The notes under the pieces are model-generated. The model made no database searches. It had not been told where the DNA came from and saw only the letters and a program-made list of their open reading frames with translations. Source: an uncultured Chloroflexota bacterium (GTDB lineage: Bacteria; Chloroflexota; Anaerolineae; UBA4142; SHND01). From it: DNA of 64,000 bases. This document shows positions 38,995-47,554 of this stretch, in pieces; the first letter of the stretch is position 1; each line of letters starts with the position of its first letter. The DNA is taken from NCBI GenBank assembly GCA_937870825.1, contig CALMZO010000214.1, positions 34,528 to 98,527 on the forward strand, written 5' to 3'. The position numbers and the translations under genes were made by a program.

Positions 38995-41304
38995 ATGCAG
39001 TACAAGAAACTGCCCAGACAGCTTTGGAAAATTGTTTCGCTGATGCTTGTAATCAGCATCTTTGTTGCGGCGTGCGCTCCGGCGGCGACACCACCCCCGC
39101 CGCCGACAAACATTCCCGCGCCCACAAGCGCACCGGCTACGACGGCGCCGCAACCCACGACGGCTCCGGCAACAACCGCGCCGCAACCCACGACAGCTCC
39201 GGCAACGACGGCACCCCAGCCAACGACGGCGACAGGACCTGCGGCATTAAAAGTTGGTTTGGTGACCGACGTTGGTGGACCGGACGACAAGTCGTTTAAC
39301 TTTACGGCGATTGAAGGACTCAATCGTGCGGTGAAGGATTTGGGCATTTCGTCCGATTCGAAATACTTGCAATCGCGGCAAGAGACGGACTATGCCAAGA
39401 ACTTGGAAGAGTTCATCGGACAAGGATACAAAGGCATCGTCACAGTCGGATTCTTGCTTGGAACGGCGACGGCGACGAGTGCCAAAGCGAATCCGGGCGT
39501 GAACTATGCGATTGTGGACTATGCCTATCCCGATTGTTTCGGCACGGCGGTAGAAGGCAAGGACTGCGGTTCGGCGAGCGAGATGCCGAACGTGTTGGGG
39601 TTGACCTTCCGGGTTGAACAAGCCGCGTTCCAGGCGGGCTATTTGGCAGCGTCGGTGTCCAAGAGCAAGAAAGTTGGGACGTATGGTGGCGTGAACATTC
39701 CGCCGGTTGTGGATTTCATGGTGGGTTTCCAGGCAGGCGTGAACTATTGGAATGCCAAACACAAGGACACGGTAGAACTGTTGGGCTGGGACACGAAAAA
39801 GAATGATGGCGTGTTCACGGCGACGTTCGTGGATCCGGAAAAAGGCAAGCAAGCGGCATTGTCGTTGATAGACGAAGGCGCCGATGTGGTGTTGCCTGTC
39901 GCAGGTCTGACGGGCAACGGCACGTTCACGGCAGCGAAAGAAAAGAACGTGTTGGCGATTGGTGTGGACGTGGACCAATGCATCAGCGTTCCCGATGCCT
40001 GTCCGGTGCTGCTGACGAGCGTGCGCAAGAACATTGACAATGCGGTGTTTGAAGCCATCAAGCAGATGGCGAGCGGGACGTTCAAGGGCGGTGTGTATAG
40101 CGGCACGTTGGCGAACGATGGAGTTTCGATTGCGCCGTTCCACGAACAAGAGTCCAAAGTGACGGCAGAAGTGAAAGCCGATTTGGAGACCATCAAAGCC
40201 GACATCATCGCGGGCAAACTTGACATCAAAGCCTGGGCGATGGGCGAAGGAAAACTTGAATCCACAGTCCTGCCCGGCGCCAAAGATTTAAAAGTCGGTC
40301 TCGTCACGGATGTTGGTGGACCGGACGACAAGTCGTTTAACTTTACGGCGATTGAAGGACTCAATCGTGCGGTGAAGGATTTGGGCATTTCGTCCGATTC
40401 GAAATACTTGCAATCGCGGCAAGAGACGGACTATGCCAAGAACTTGGAAGAGTTCATCGGACAAGGATACAAAGGCATCGTCACAGTCGGATTCTTGCTT
40501 GGAACGGCGACGGCGACGAGTGCCAAAGCGAATCCGGGCGTGAACTATGCGATTGTGGACTATGCCTATCCCGATTGTTTCGGCACGGCGGTAGAAGGCA
40601 AGGACTGCGGTTCGGCGAGCGAGATGCCGAACGTGTTGGGGTTGACCTTCCGGGTTGAACAAGCCGCGTTCCAGGCGGGCTATTTGGCAGCGTCGGTGTC
40701 CAAGAGCAAGAAAGTTGGGACGTATGGTGGCGTGAACATTCCGCCGGTTGTGGATTTCATGGTGGGTTTCCAGGCAGGCGTGAACTATTGGAATGCCAAA
40801 CACAAGGACACGGTAGAACTGTTGGGCTGGGACACGAAAAAGAATGATGGCGTGTTCACGGCGACGTTCGTGGATCCGGAAAAAGGCAAGCAAGCGGCAT
40901 TGTCGTTGATAGACGAAGGCGCCGATGTGGTGTTGCCTGTCGCAGGTCTGACGGGCAACGGCACGTTCACGGCAGCGAAAGAAAAGAACGTGTTGGCGAT
41001 TGGTGTGGACGTGGACCAATGCATCAGCGTTCCCGATGCCTGTCCGGTGCTGCTGACGAGCGTGCGCAAGAACATTGACAATGCGGTGTTTGAAGCCATC
41101 AAGCAGATGGCGAGCGGGACGTTCAAGGGCGGTGTGTATAGCGGCACGTTGGCGAACGATGGAGTTTCGATTGCGCCGTTCCACGAACAAGAGTCCAAAG
41201 TGACGGCAGAAGTGAAAGCCGATTTGGAGACCATCAAAGCCGACATCATCGCGGGCAAACTTGACATCAAAGCCTGGGCGATGGGCGAAGGCAAGCTGAA
41301 CTGA
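38995..41304 (+). CDS. BmpA-family substrate-binding lipoprotein with two near-identical BMP domains
   Basis: The 769-residue product opens with a lipoprotein signal with lipobox VAAC, then a Pro/Thr/Ala linker with an 11-residue unit repeated about three times. Two BMP (PF02608-like) domains follow, about 83-425 and 432-769, each with LKVGLVTDVGGPDDKSFN. The domains are identical over about 326 residues. BMP proteins bind purine nucleosides or related ligands for the ABC system encoded next. Two fused binding domains are exceptional. GGAGGAG precedes the ATG at 38995. Confidence 0.88.
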   Translation: MQYKKLPRQLWKIVSLMLVISIFVAACAPAATPPPPPTNIPAPTSAPATTAPQPTTAPATTAPQPTTAPATTAPQPTTATGPAALKVGLVTDVGGPDDKSFNFTAIEGLNRAVKDLGISSDSKYLQSRQETDYAKNLEEFIGQGYKGIVTVGFLLGTATATSAKANPGVNYAIVDYAYPDCFGTAVEGKDCGSASEMPNVLGLTFRVEQAAFQAGYLAASVSKSKKVGTYGGVNIPPVVDFMVGFQAGVNYWNAKHKDTVELLGWDTKKNDGVFTATFVDPEKGKQAALSLIDEGADVVLPVAGLTGNGTFTAAKEKNVLAIGVDVDQCISVPDACPVLLTSVRKNIDNAVFEAIKQMASGTFKGGVYSGTLANDGVSIAPFHEQESKVTAEVKADLETIKADIIAGKLDIKAWAMGEGKLESTVLPGAKDLKVGLVTDVGGPDDKSFNFTAIEGLNRAVKDLGISSDSKYLQSRQETDYAKNLEEFIGQGYKGIVTVGFLLGTATATSAKANPGVNYAIVDYAYPDCFGTAVEGKDCGSASEMPNVLGLTFRVEQAAFQAGYLAASVSKSKKVGTYGGVNIPPVVDFMVGFQAGVNYWNAKHKDTVELLGWDTKKNDGVFTATFVDPEKGKQAALSLIDEGADVVLPVAGLTGNGTFTAAKEKNVLAIGVDVDQCISVPDACPVLLTSVRKNIDNAVFEAIKQMASGTFKGGVYSGTLANDGVSIAPFHEQESKVTAEVKADLETIKADIIAGKLDIKAWAMGEGKLN
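39271..40250 (+). repeat. Direct repeat copy 1 of the BMP domain (980 bp)
   Basis: It appears identical base for base to 40312-41291 at an offset of 1041. Just outside both ends the same amino acids are encoded by different codons (VGLVTD on the left, GEGKL on the right). Confidence 0.9.
40312..41291 (+). repeat. Direct repeat copy 2 of the BMP domain (980 bp)
   Basis: The second copy of 39271-40250. The sharp edges with diverged synonymous flanks suggest recent homogenisation between older duplicates, or an assembly effect. Confidence 0.9.
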
Positions 41305-41330
41305 CGTACAGATAAAGAGCAGAGCGTACT

Positions 41331-41381
41331 CAAGTAGACAGGTAGGGACTACAATGTGGTGGTGCTTTACCTGTCTACTTG
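41331..41381. repeat. Inverted repeat in a heptamer-type spacer
   Basis: CAAGTAGACAGGTA (41331-41344) is exactly complementary to 41368-41381. It sits between the BmpA gene and its ATPase gene and could reduce read-through, leaving more binding protein than transporter. Confidence 0.75.
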
Positions 41382-41401
41382 TCTAGTTGTGACCAACATT
41401 C

Positions 41402-42979
41402 ATGACACCCATCCTCGAACTGCGCGGAATCACCAAACGTTTCCCCGGTGTTCTCGCAAACGACCATATTGACCTCACACTGAATCAAGGCGAAATCCAC
41501 GCGCTGCTCGGCGAAAACGGCGCGGGCAAATCCACTTTGATGAATGTGCTGTACGGTCTGTATCATCCCGACGAAGGCGAAATTTTAATTAACGGCGTTC
41601 CAATCAAAATCACGGGACCGAGCGATGCCATCGCGCAGGGTATCGGCATGGTGCATCAACATTTCATGTTGATTCCCGTTTTTACGGTGACGGAAAATGT
41701 GATGCTCGGCGACGAGAGCATCAAGAACGGTGTCGTGCTTGACCGCCGCCTCGTGTCGAAAAAAATTCGCGAGCTCTCGGTGCAGTACGGTTTGGAAGTG
41801 AACCCCGATGTGTACATCAAAGATTTGTCCGTCGGCATTCAACAACGCGTCGAGATTATCAAGCTGCTGTATCGTCATGCGAACATTCTGATTCTCGACG
41901 AACCGACTGCCGTACTCACCCCGCAAGAAGCGGATGATTTGTTTGTTGTGCTGCGAAATTTAAAAGCGCAAGGAAACTCGATTATTTTCATCACACACAA
42001 ATTGCGCGAAGTGTTGGAACTCGCCGACCGCATCACCGTTTTGCGTCTCGGCAAAGTGGTTGGCAGCGCCGACCCGAAAAATACAAACAGTGCGGAACTC
42101 GCGCGCATGATGGTGGGACGCAGTGTGATTCTTTCAGTGGACAAAGAACCCGCGAAACCCAAAGACACGGTGTTGAACGTTGAAAATCTTGTCGTGCGCG
42201 ACGAACGCGCGAATGTTACTGTTCAGGATGTTTCGTTCGAGGTGCGCGCGGGCGAAGTGTTGGGCATCGCGGGCGTACAAGGCAACGGGCAAACGGAACT
42301 CGCACAAGCATTGACCGGCTTGCGGCATGTCGAAAGCGGACGCGTCACAATTCGCGGACATGACACCACGCACGCCACACCGCGTCAATTGTTTGAACTC
42401 GATGTCGCGCATGTCCCGGAAGACCGTCAAGCGGACGGACTCGTGTTGGGTTTTCCCGTCGAAGACAACCTGGTGTTGAACGAATACTATCGTCCGCCGT
42501 TCGCCAAAGGGATTGTGTTGCAGCGCGAGGCGATTGAAAAAGCCGCCGCCGAACGCGTACAAGAATACGATGTGCGGACGCCAAGCATTTTTGTCAAAGC
42601 GGCGAATCTTTCCGGCGGCAATCAACAAAAGGTGATTGTGGCGCGCGAATTTTCAGGACCGATTAAATTGTTGATTGCCTCGCAGCCGACGCGCGGGCTC
42701 GACGTTGGCAGCATCGAATACATTCACAATCGCATCATCGCCAAACGCGACGAAGGCGCGGGCGTGCTGCTGATTTCGAACGAGTTGGATGAAATCATGT
42801 CGCTCTCGGACCGCATCGCCGTCATGTACAAAGGACAAATTATTGACACGGTGAATGCGGACGACACGACCAAAGAAGCGCTGGGCTTGTTGATGGCGGG
42901 CGTTCACGGTGACGGAACCGCGCACGCGTCCAAAGAGTCCACCGAGTTCAAAGCAGAGATGCAGGATGAAATCGCGTAG
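41402..42979 (+). CDS. ABC transporter ATP-binding protein, two-domain (nucleoside/sugar type)
   Basis: In the 525-residue protein, domain 1 has Walker A GENGAGKST, signature LSVGIQQRVEI and Walker B ILILDEPT. Domain 2 has Walker A-like GVQGNGQTE, signature LSGGNQQKV and a degenerate Walker B LLIASQPTRGLD. The degenerate second site is normal for RbsA/NupO-type proteins. It powers import through the two permeases downstream. Confidence 0.93.
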   Translation: MTPILELRGITKRFPGVLANDHIDLTLNQGEIHALLGENGAGKSTLMNVLYGLYHPDEGEILINGVPIKITGPSDAIAQGIGMVHQHFMLIPVFTVTENVMLGDESIKNGVVLDRRLVSKKIRELSVQYGLEVNPDVYIKDLSVGIQQRVEIIKLLYRHANILILDEPTAVLTPQEADDLFVVLRNLKAQGNSIIFITHKLREVLELADRITVLRLGKVVGSADPKNTNSAELARMMVGRSVILSVDKEPAKPKDTVLNVENLVVRDERANVTVQDVSFEVRAGEVLGIAGVQGNGQTELAQALTGLRHVESGRVTIRGHDTTHATPRQLFELDVAHVPEDRQADGLVLGFPVEDNLVLNEYYRPPFAKGIVLQREAIEKAAAERVQEYDVRTPSIFVKAANLSGGNQQKVIVAREFSGPIKLLIASQPTRGLDVGSIEYIHNRIIAKRDEGAGVLLISNELDEIMSLSDRIAVMYKGQIIDTVNADDTTKEALGLLMAGVHGDGTAHASKESTEFKAEMQDEIA

Positions 42980-43074
42980 TGGATAGTGAACAGTTATCAG
43001 TATTCAGTAATCAGTATTCAGTCACTGACTTTCAAGCACTGATTACTGAATACTGTCCACTGATTACTAGCAGC
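42978..43074. repeat. Heptamer array, about fourteen words, with perfect 18-bp inverted repeat
   Basis: CAGTATT, CAGTAAT and CAGTTAT variants run rightwards, then TGATTAC and TGAATAC variants. The 18 bases at 42998-43015 are exactly complementary to 43038-43055. The array starts in the upstream stop codon and ends two bases before the next ATG. Confidence 0.85.
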
Positions 43075-43076
43075 AA

Positions 43077-44363
43077 ATGGCTCAAGCAACTGTTGAATCA
43101 AAACCCAATGTAACGGAAACGCCCAAGGCGCGGACGCCGGGCGGCGAATTTTGGAAAGCCGCGCTCAATTCCCTCTCGATTCCCGTACTCGCAATTTTCA
43201 CCGCGTTGGTGTTTAGCGGACTCATTATCGCGTTCAGCGACCCCGATGTGTTGTCGCTCTTGCCCAATTTTGCCGCGCAGCCCGTTCAAGTGCTGGGGGC
43301 GATTTGGGATTCGATTTGGATTTCGTACATCGCGTTGTTTCAAGGCGCGTTCGGCGACCCCGCGGCAATGGTGTCGGGATTTCAAACATGGTCAAGTACG
43401 GGCAACGCGGTGCCGCTCTTGCGCGCGCTGCGTGACCCCGCCGAAAGTCTTGTCTCGGCAACACCGTACATTTTCACCGGTCTCGCGGTTGCGGTGGGTT
43501 TCAAAGGCGGCTTGTTCAACATCGGCGTCGAGGGGCAATTGTACGCGGGCGCGATTTTAGCAACACTCGTCGGTTACACGGTAACAGGTATGCCGTGGTT
43601 TATTCATTTGCCGCTGGCGCTTGCAGTCGGTTTCATCGGCGGCGCATTGTGGGGCGCGATTCCCGGTTACTTGAAAGCCGCGCGTGGGGTGAACGAAGTC
43701 ATCAACACCATCATGCTGAACTATGTCATTTTTCGTTTTGCCGATTGGGTGGTCGGTCCGAACGGTCCGATGAACGCGGGCGGCGGCGCGCCGCGCAGTC
43801 CCGGCGTCTTGGAGAGCGCGATGCTGCCACAATTTTTGCCCGACCCCGTTCGTTTGCACTGGGGTTTTCCGCTCGCGATTGGCGCGGTGTTTTTTGTGTA
43901 CTGGCTCTTGTGGAAAACGACCATCGGTTTTGAAATTCGCACCGTCGGCGCAAGTCCGACAGCGGCAAAATACGCGGGCATGGGCGTCGGCAAAATTTTT
44001 GTGCTCACGATGGCATTGTCCGGCGGACTCGCGGGGCTTGGCGGCGCGAACGAATTGCTCGGCTTGAATCATTATTTCGCGTCCGCGTTTTCGCCGGGCT
44101 ATGGTTTCGATGCGATTGCGCTCGCGTTGTTGGGCAAATCGAATCCGTTCGGCGTGTTGGCATCCGCGTTGTTGTTTGGCGCGTTACGCAATGGCGCGAC
44201 GCGTATGCAGTCCATTGCCGGTGTGCCGGTGGATATTATTTCGGTGATGCAAGCATTGATTATTGCATTCATCGCCGCGCCGGAAATTGTGCGTTGGATT
44301 TATCGGCTGCGCGTTCCCGCGCAAAAAGACCGCGAAGTGTTTGCAAGAGGATGGGGAGGTTAA
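43077..44363 (+). CDS. ABC transporter permease (NupP/YufP type)
   Basis: The 428-residue membrane protein of the BPD_transp_2 family has about ten helices and the conserved IGVEGQLYAGAI, GVNEVINTIMLNY and ALSGGLAGLGGANELLG regions. It forms half of the channel with the next gene. The N-terminal 25 residues are polar and cytoplasmic. Confidence 0.92.
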   Translation: MAQATVESKPNVTETPKARTPGGEFWKAALNSLSIPVLAIFTALVFSGLIIAFSDPDVLSLLPNFAAQPVQVLGAIWDSIWISYIALFQGAFGDPAAMVSGFQTWSSTGNAVPLLRALRDPAESLVSATPYIFTGLAVAVGFKGGLFNIGVEGQLYAGAILATLVGYTVTGMPWFIHLPLALAVGFIGGALWGAIPGYLKAARGVNEVINTIMLNYVIFRFADWVVGPNGPMNAGGGAPRSPGVLESAMLPQFLPDPVRLHWGFPLAIGAVFFVYWLLWKTTIGFEIRTVGASPTAAKYAGMGVGKIFVLTMALSGGLAGLGGANELLGLNHYFASAFSPGYGFDAIALALLGKSNPFGVLASALLFGALRNGATRMQSIAGVPVDIISVMQALIIAFIAAPEIVRWIYRLRVPAQKDREVFARGWGG

Positions 44364-44433
44364 GAATTTTGAATTGCGAATTTTGAATTGCGAAAGTAAA
44401 ATCCGAAATTCGCATTCCAAAATTTCAAATTTC
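44364..44433. repeat. Ten consecutive heptamers filling the spacer exactly
   Basis: GAATTTT and GAATTGC alternate twice, followed by AAATTCG, CATTCCA and two AAATTTC. The array begins right after the stop codon and ends one base before the next ATG. The second half is nearly complementary to the first. Confidence 0.9.
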
Positions 44434-44434
44434 T

Positions 44435-45706
44435 ATGTTCGGAATGGTTGCAACCTCTGTTATGCGTCGCACGGCGGATGCGGCACAACAACGTCGTTGG
44501 GTCACGGCGGGAATTATCATCGCGCTCGGTATTTTGTGTCTCTGGTTTTTTTCCATCAACGTTTCCGGCGACGAAATTTCGAAATATGGCTTTACCGGCG
44601 GCGGCGACCCGATTCAACTGCCGCGCATCTCTTTGCCGACGGCGACAACGAATCTCATCCTCGCACTGCTCTTCATCGGCATCGGAATTTTGCACGGCGT
44701 ACGCGGAATCAAAAACAGCGGGTTGCTTTTTGGCATTCTCGCGCTGTTGGGACTGGCGATATTCTTGACGTGGAGCATTCGCGGCGCATCGTTAAATCTG
44801 ACGGGTCTCGCGGAAAGCACGCTTATTCGTTCGATTCCATTTTTGCTCGGCGCGTTGAGCGGAATCCTCTGTGAACGCTCCGGCATCATCAATATCGCGA
44901 TTGAAGGCATGATGTTGACTGCCGCGTTCATCTCTGTGATTGTCGCGAGCGCCACTGACAATTTGTGGCTCGGCTTGACGGCGGGACTGGTCAGCGGCGG
45001 ACTCATTGCGGGCATTCACGCGGTTTTTTCGATTCGCTTCAAAGTTGACCAAATCATCAGCGGCACGGTCATTAACATTTTCGCGGTGGGCATTACAAAT
45101 TATCTCAATTTGCGATGGCTGACGCCCGTGCAGGAATTGAACAACAGCGGCACGTTCGACAAAATTGCGATTCCCGGCCTCGCGCAGATTCCCGTACTCG
45201 GCGTGATTTTTTTCAATCAAAACGTTCTCGTCTATATGACGCTGATTCTCATGTTCGTCGTCAACTTTGTCTTGTTCTCGACACGCTGGGGTCTGCGAAC
45301 ACGCGCGGTGGGTGAACATCCCAAAGCAGCGGACACGTTGGGCGTGAATGTCTTTCGCATCCGTTACACGAATGTTATTCTCGCGGGTGTTCTCGCCGGC
45401 TTGGCGGGTTGTTTTCTCACGCTCGGCTCGGTGGGACGTTTCGACAAATTGATGACGAACGGGCGCGGTTTCATCGCCCTCGCCGCAATGATTTTCGGCA
45501 ACTGGAATCCGTTCGGCGCGTTCGGCGCGTCGCTGTTGTTCGGGTTCATGGATTCGCTCCAACTCAAATTGCAAATTCTCACCAGTGTCATTCCTTCTGA
45601 ATTTTTGTTGATGGCGCCGTATCTCGCGACGATGATTGTTCTCGCAGGCGTTGTGGGACGCGTGAGACCACCGGCAGCGGAAGGGATACCGTACGAAAAG
45701 CAATAG
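44435..45706 (+). CDS. ABC transporter permease (NupQ/YufQ type)
   Basis: The 423-residue partner permease has IAIEGMMLTAAF, TVINIFAVGITNYLNLR and GVLAGLAGCFLTLGS regions of the family and about ten helices. An ATG at 44462 is an alternative start. A strong terminator follows, closing the four-gene import operon. Confidence 0.92.
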   Translation: MFGMVATSVMRRTADAAQQRRWVTAGIIIALGILCLWFFSINVSGDEISKYGFTGGGDPIQLPRISLPTATTNLILALLFIGIGILHGVRGIKNSGLLFGILALLGLAIFLTWSIRGASLNLTGLAESTLIRSIPFLLGALSGILCERSGIINIAIEGMMLTAAFISVIVASATDNLWLGLTAGLVSGGLIAGIHAVFSIRFKVDQIISGTVINIFAVGITNYLNLRWLTPVQELNNSGTFDKIAIPGLAQIPVLGVIFFNQNVLVYMTLILMFVVNFVLFSTRWGLRTRAVGEHPKAADTLGVNVFRIRYTNVILAGVLAGLAGCFLTLGSVGRFDKLMTNGRGFIALAAMIFGNWNPFGAFGASLLFGFMDSLQLKLQILTSVIPSEFLLMAPYLATMIVLAGVVGRVRPPAAEGIPYEKQ

Positions 45707-45711
45707 CGACG

Positions 45712-45742
45712 AAAAGACGAGCCAGTCCATTGCTCGTCTTTT
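45712..45742 (+). terminator. Intrinsic terminator of the nucleoside ABC operon
   Basis: AAAAGACGAGC pairs exactly with GCTCGTCTTTT over nine bases, followed by more T. Confidence 0.9.
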
Positions 45743-45751
45743 TTTTTGTGC

Positions 45752-45780
45752 TTGACAATTCAAAGTGAGCGTATGACAAT
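45752..45780 (+). promoter_or_regulatory. Promoter TTGACA-17-GACAAT
   Basis: A perfect -35 box nine bases after the terminator, with a near-consensus -10 just before the MNT gene. Confidence 0.55.
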
Positions 45781-45788
45781 AGCGCGCG

Positions 45789-46145
45789 ATGAGCGAATCT
45801 TTTGCGGCATACATGCCACACATCCGGGAACGCCGGCGGCAGGAGCGCGCGGCTTGGGAAATGCGGCGCGAACGCGCGTGGGAATCGGCGCGGCGAATCG
45901 CTGCCTGTTTGCGCGGCGAATTTGGAGCAACGCGAGTCCTGGTGTTTGGCTCGCTCGCGCGGCAAGGACGCTTTGACCAATGGTCTGACATTGATATTGC
46001 GGTCAGTGGCATTGCGGCACGCGATTTTTATGCTGCCGTTGCGCGCGCTCTGGGGTTGAGCGAATTCCAACTCGATGTAGTTGATTTGGAGGACTGTGCG
46101 GCATCGCTCCGCGAAATCATTTCACGCGAAGGAGTTGCGATATGA
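45789..46145 (+). CDS. MNT-type minimal nucleotidyltransferase (antitoxin-like)
   Basis: The 118-residue product carries the pol-beta nucleotidyltransferase signature GSLARQGRFDQWSDIDIAV with the D-x-D pair. A long charged N-terminal helix (RERRRQERAAWEMRRERAWE) precedes it. In HEPN/MNT pairs such proteins AMPylate and silence the HEPN toxin. It overlaps the next gene by four bases. Confidence 0.82.
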   Translation: MSESFAAYMPHIRERRRQERAAWEMRRERAWESARRIAACLRGEFGATRVLVFGSLARQGRFDQWSDIDIAVSGIAARDFYAAVARALGLSEFQLDVVDLEDCAASLREIISREGVAI

Positions 46146-46639
46146 TTCCCCGTTACCAAGTCCTTCGGCAGCGCATCGCCGCAGAACAGGAACAAATTCG
46201 CCGCGCGGCAGGCAAAGCAAAACGCGCCTTTCAGTCTGCCGCGCGGGGCGGCCAAGACGAGACCTTTTACTTGGATTCGAGCGCGCTGAACTTGCACGGC
46301 TTTTATAACGGCATCGAGCGAATTCTGGAACTCGTGGCACGCGAACTTGACGAGACTTTGCCAACGGGTCCGACATGGCATCAAGACTTGATACGACAGA
46401 TGCAGTTAGATGTTCCGGGGGTGCGTCCTCCTCTGCTTGACGCAACAACCGCCTCTTTCCTTCAAGAATATCTGGGCTTTCGGCATATCGTTCGAAATCT
46501 TTACACATGGGATTTCGTACCCTTGAAATTGGGAGAGCTCGTCGAAAATTTGACCAAAACGCTTGCCGCGTTCGATGCTGCCCTTGCGCGGTTCGACATA
46601 TTTTTGGGACAGGCAGGGCACGCCGATGAAGGCAAATAA
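46142..46639 (+). CDS. HEPN-like (HepT-type) partner protein
   Basis: The 165-residue helical protein has YLGFRHIVRNLYTW, matching the HepT-like pattern F-R-H-x2-R-H-x-Y except that the second histidine is Asn. If that His is catalytic, RNase activity may be lost or reduced. ATGA coupling to the MNT gene supports a toxin-antitoxin pair. Confidence 0.75.
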   Translation: MIPRYQVLRQRIAAEQEQIRRAAGKAKRAFQSAARGGQDETFYLDSSALNLHGFYNGIERILELVARELDETLPTGPTWHQDLIRQMQLDVPGVRPPLLDATTASFLQEYLGFRHIVRNLYTWDFVPLKLGELVENLTKTLAAFDAALARFDIFLGQAGHADEGK

Positions 46640-46659
46640 AGCTAAACGAGACTCGAATC

Positions 46660-46695
46660 AAAAAGACAAACGACTAAAAATTCGTTTGTCTTTTT
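46660..46695 (+). terminator. Intrinsic terminator of the HEPN/MNT pair
   Basis: AAAAAGACAAACGA pairs exactly with 46682-46695 over eight bases, ending in T8. Confidence 0.9.
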
Positions 46696-46713
46696 TTTTA
46701 TTCCGCGTACTAT

Positions 46714-47538
46714 GTGTGTATGGCAGTGCGTGACGCAAAGACAGAATGGCTACGCGTCAGGGGCTATCGCGCGATGACGCCGCAGCGCCGTTTTGAAATC
46801 GCGCAAGAGTTGGTGAAAACAGGGCGTGTGACGGTTGCCCGCGCGATTCGGCGACAGTATCCAGAGCTATCGCCGCGCGAATTTGAAATCGAGCTGTGGA
46901 ATCGAGTTTATGGGCGCGCGTGGGCAGAGCAACTGCGCGGCAGTCTACGCAAAGGCAGGCAAGACATGGAAGATTGGCGCGTTGTCGCGCGAATTATTCA
47001 AGTGCTGGAAGAAAACCAAATTCCATACGCCATTGTTGGCGGCTATTCCGCCATTTATTGGGGACGCCCGCGTTTCACGCATGATGCAGATTTGCTCGTT
47101 GACTTGCAACCTTCTCAAGTGAATTTGTTGGTGGATGCGTTGAGCAACGAGTTTGTCGTTTCGCCGGAAGCAATTCACGATGCCATTCGGCAGCGCGGTG
47201 AATTCAACTTGATTCATCAAGCCGAAGTTTTCAAAACCGATTTGTGGGTTGTTGCAAATGCGCCGTATGACCGTCAAGTGTTGACACGACGCCGACGCGG
47301 AGAATTGGGGGAGCAAGAAGTTTATTATCAGTCGCCCGAAGATACAATCCTTTCCAAATTGCGCTGGTGTCAAGCGGCGAATTATAGCGAACGCCAATTT
47401 AGTGATGCCCTCGGCGTTTACGAAATTCAGGAACGTTCGCTTGACAAAAATTACCTCGACCACTGGGCGCGCGTTCTCGACGTAACCGACTTGCTCGAAA
47501 AAATTCGCGCACAAGCCGCGCTGCCGCCGGAAAACTAA
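46714..47538 (+). CDS. Nucleotidyltransferase (AbiEii/DUF6036-like) with N-terminal helical extension
   Basis: In the 274-residue product, residues about 95-200 contain IPYAIVGGYSAIYWGRPRFTHDADLLVDL, a nucleotidyltransferase core with the D-x-D pair. The first 80 residues (LRVRGYRAMTPQRRFEIAQE onward) resemble small helical proteins usually encoded separately, next to such transferases; here the two are fused. An ATG at 46969 with AGGCA upstream could give the transferase alone. The gene has its own terminator upstream and no clear toxin partner. The start may also be the ATG at 46720. Confidence 0.7.
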   Translation: MCMAVRDAKTEWLRVRGYRAMTPQRRFEIAQELVKTGRVTVARAIRRQYPELSPREFEIELWNRVYGRAWAEQLRGSLRKGRQDMEDWRVVARIIQVLEENQIPYAIVGGYSAIYWGRPRFTHDADLLVDLQPSQVNLLVDALSNEFVVSPEAIHDAIRQRGEFNLIHQAEVFKTDLWVVANAPYDRQVLTRRRRGELGEQEVYYQSPEDTILSKLRWCQAANYSERQFSDALGVYEIQERSLDKNYLDHWARVLDVTDLLEKIRAQAALPPEN

Positions 47539-47554
47539 CAATCACCCAATCACC

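Noticed and set aside
39247..41190. Two identical 300-codon antisense frames at 39247-40149 and 40288-41190
   Set aside because: They are shadows of the duplicated BMP domain; their identity only confirms the DNA-level repeat.
42978..43074. CRISPR array
   Set aside because: The repeated units are 7 bases with no spacers and no cas genes are present; the same holds for the other arrays.
44792..46012. A 406-codon antisense frame over the permease and MNT genes
   Set aside because: It runs through a terminator and a promoter and has no recognisable domain.
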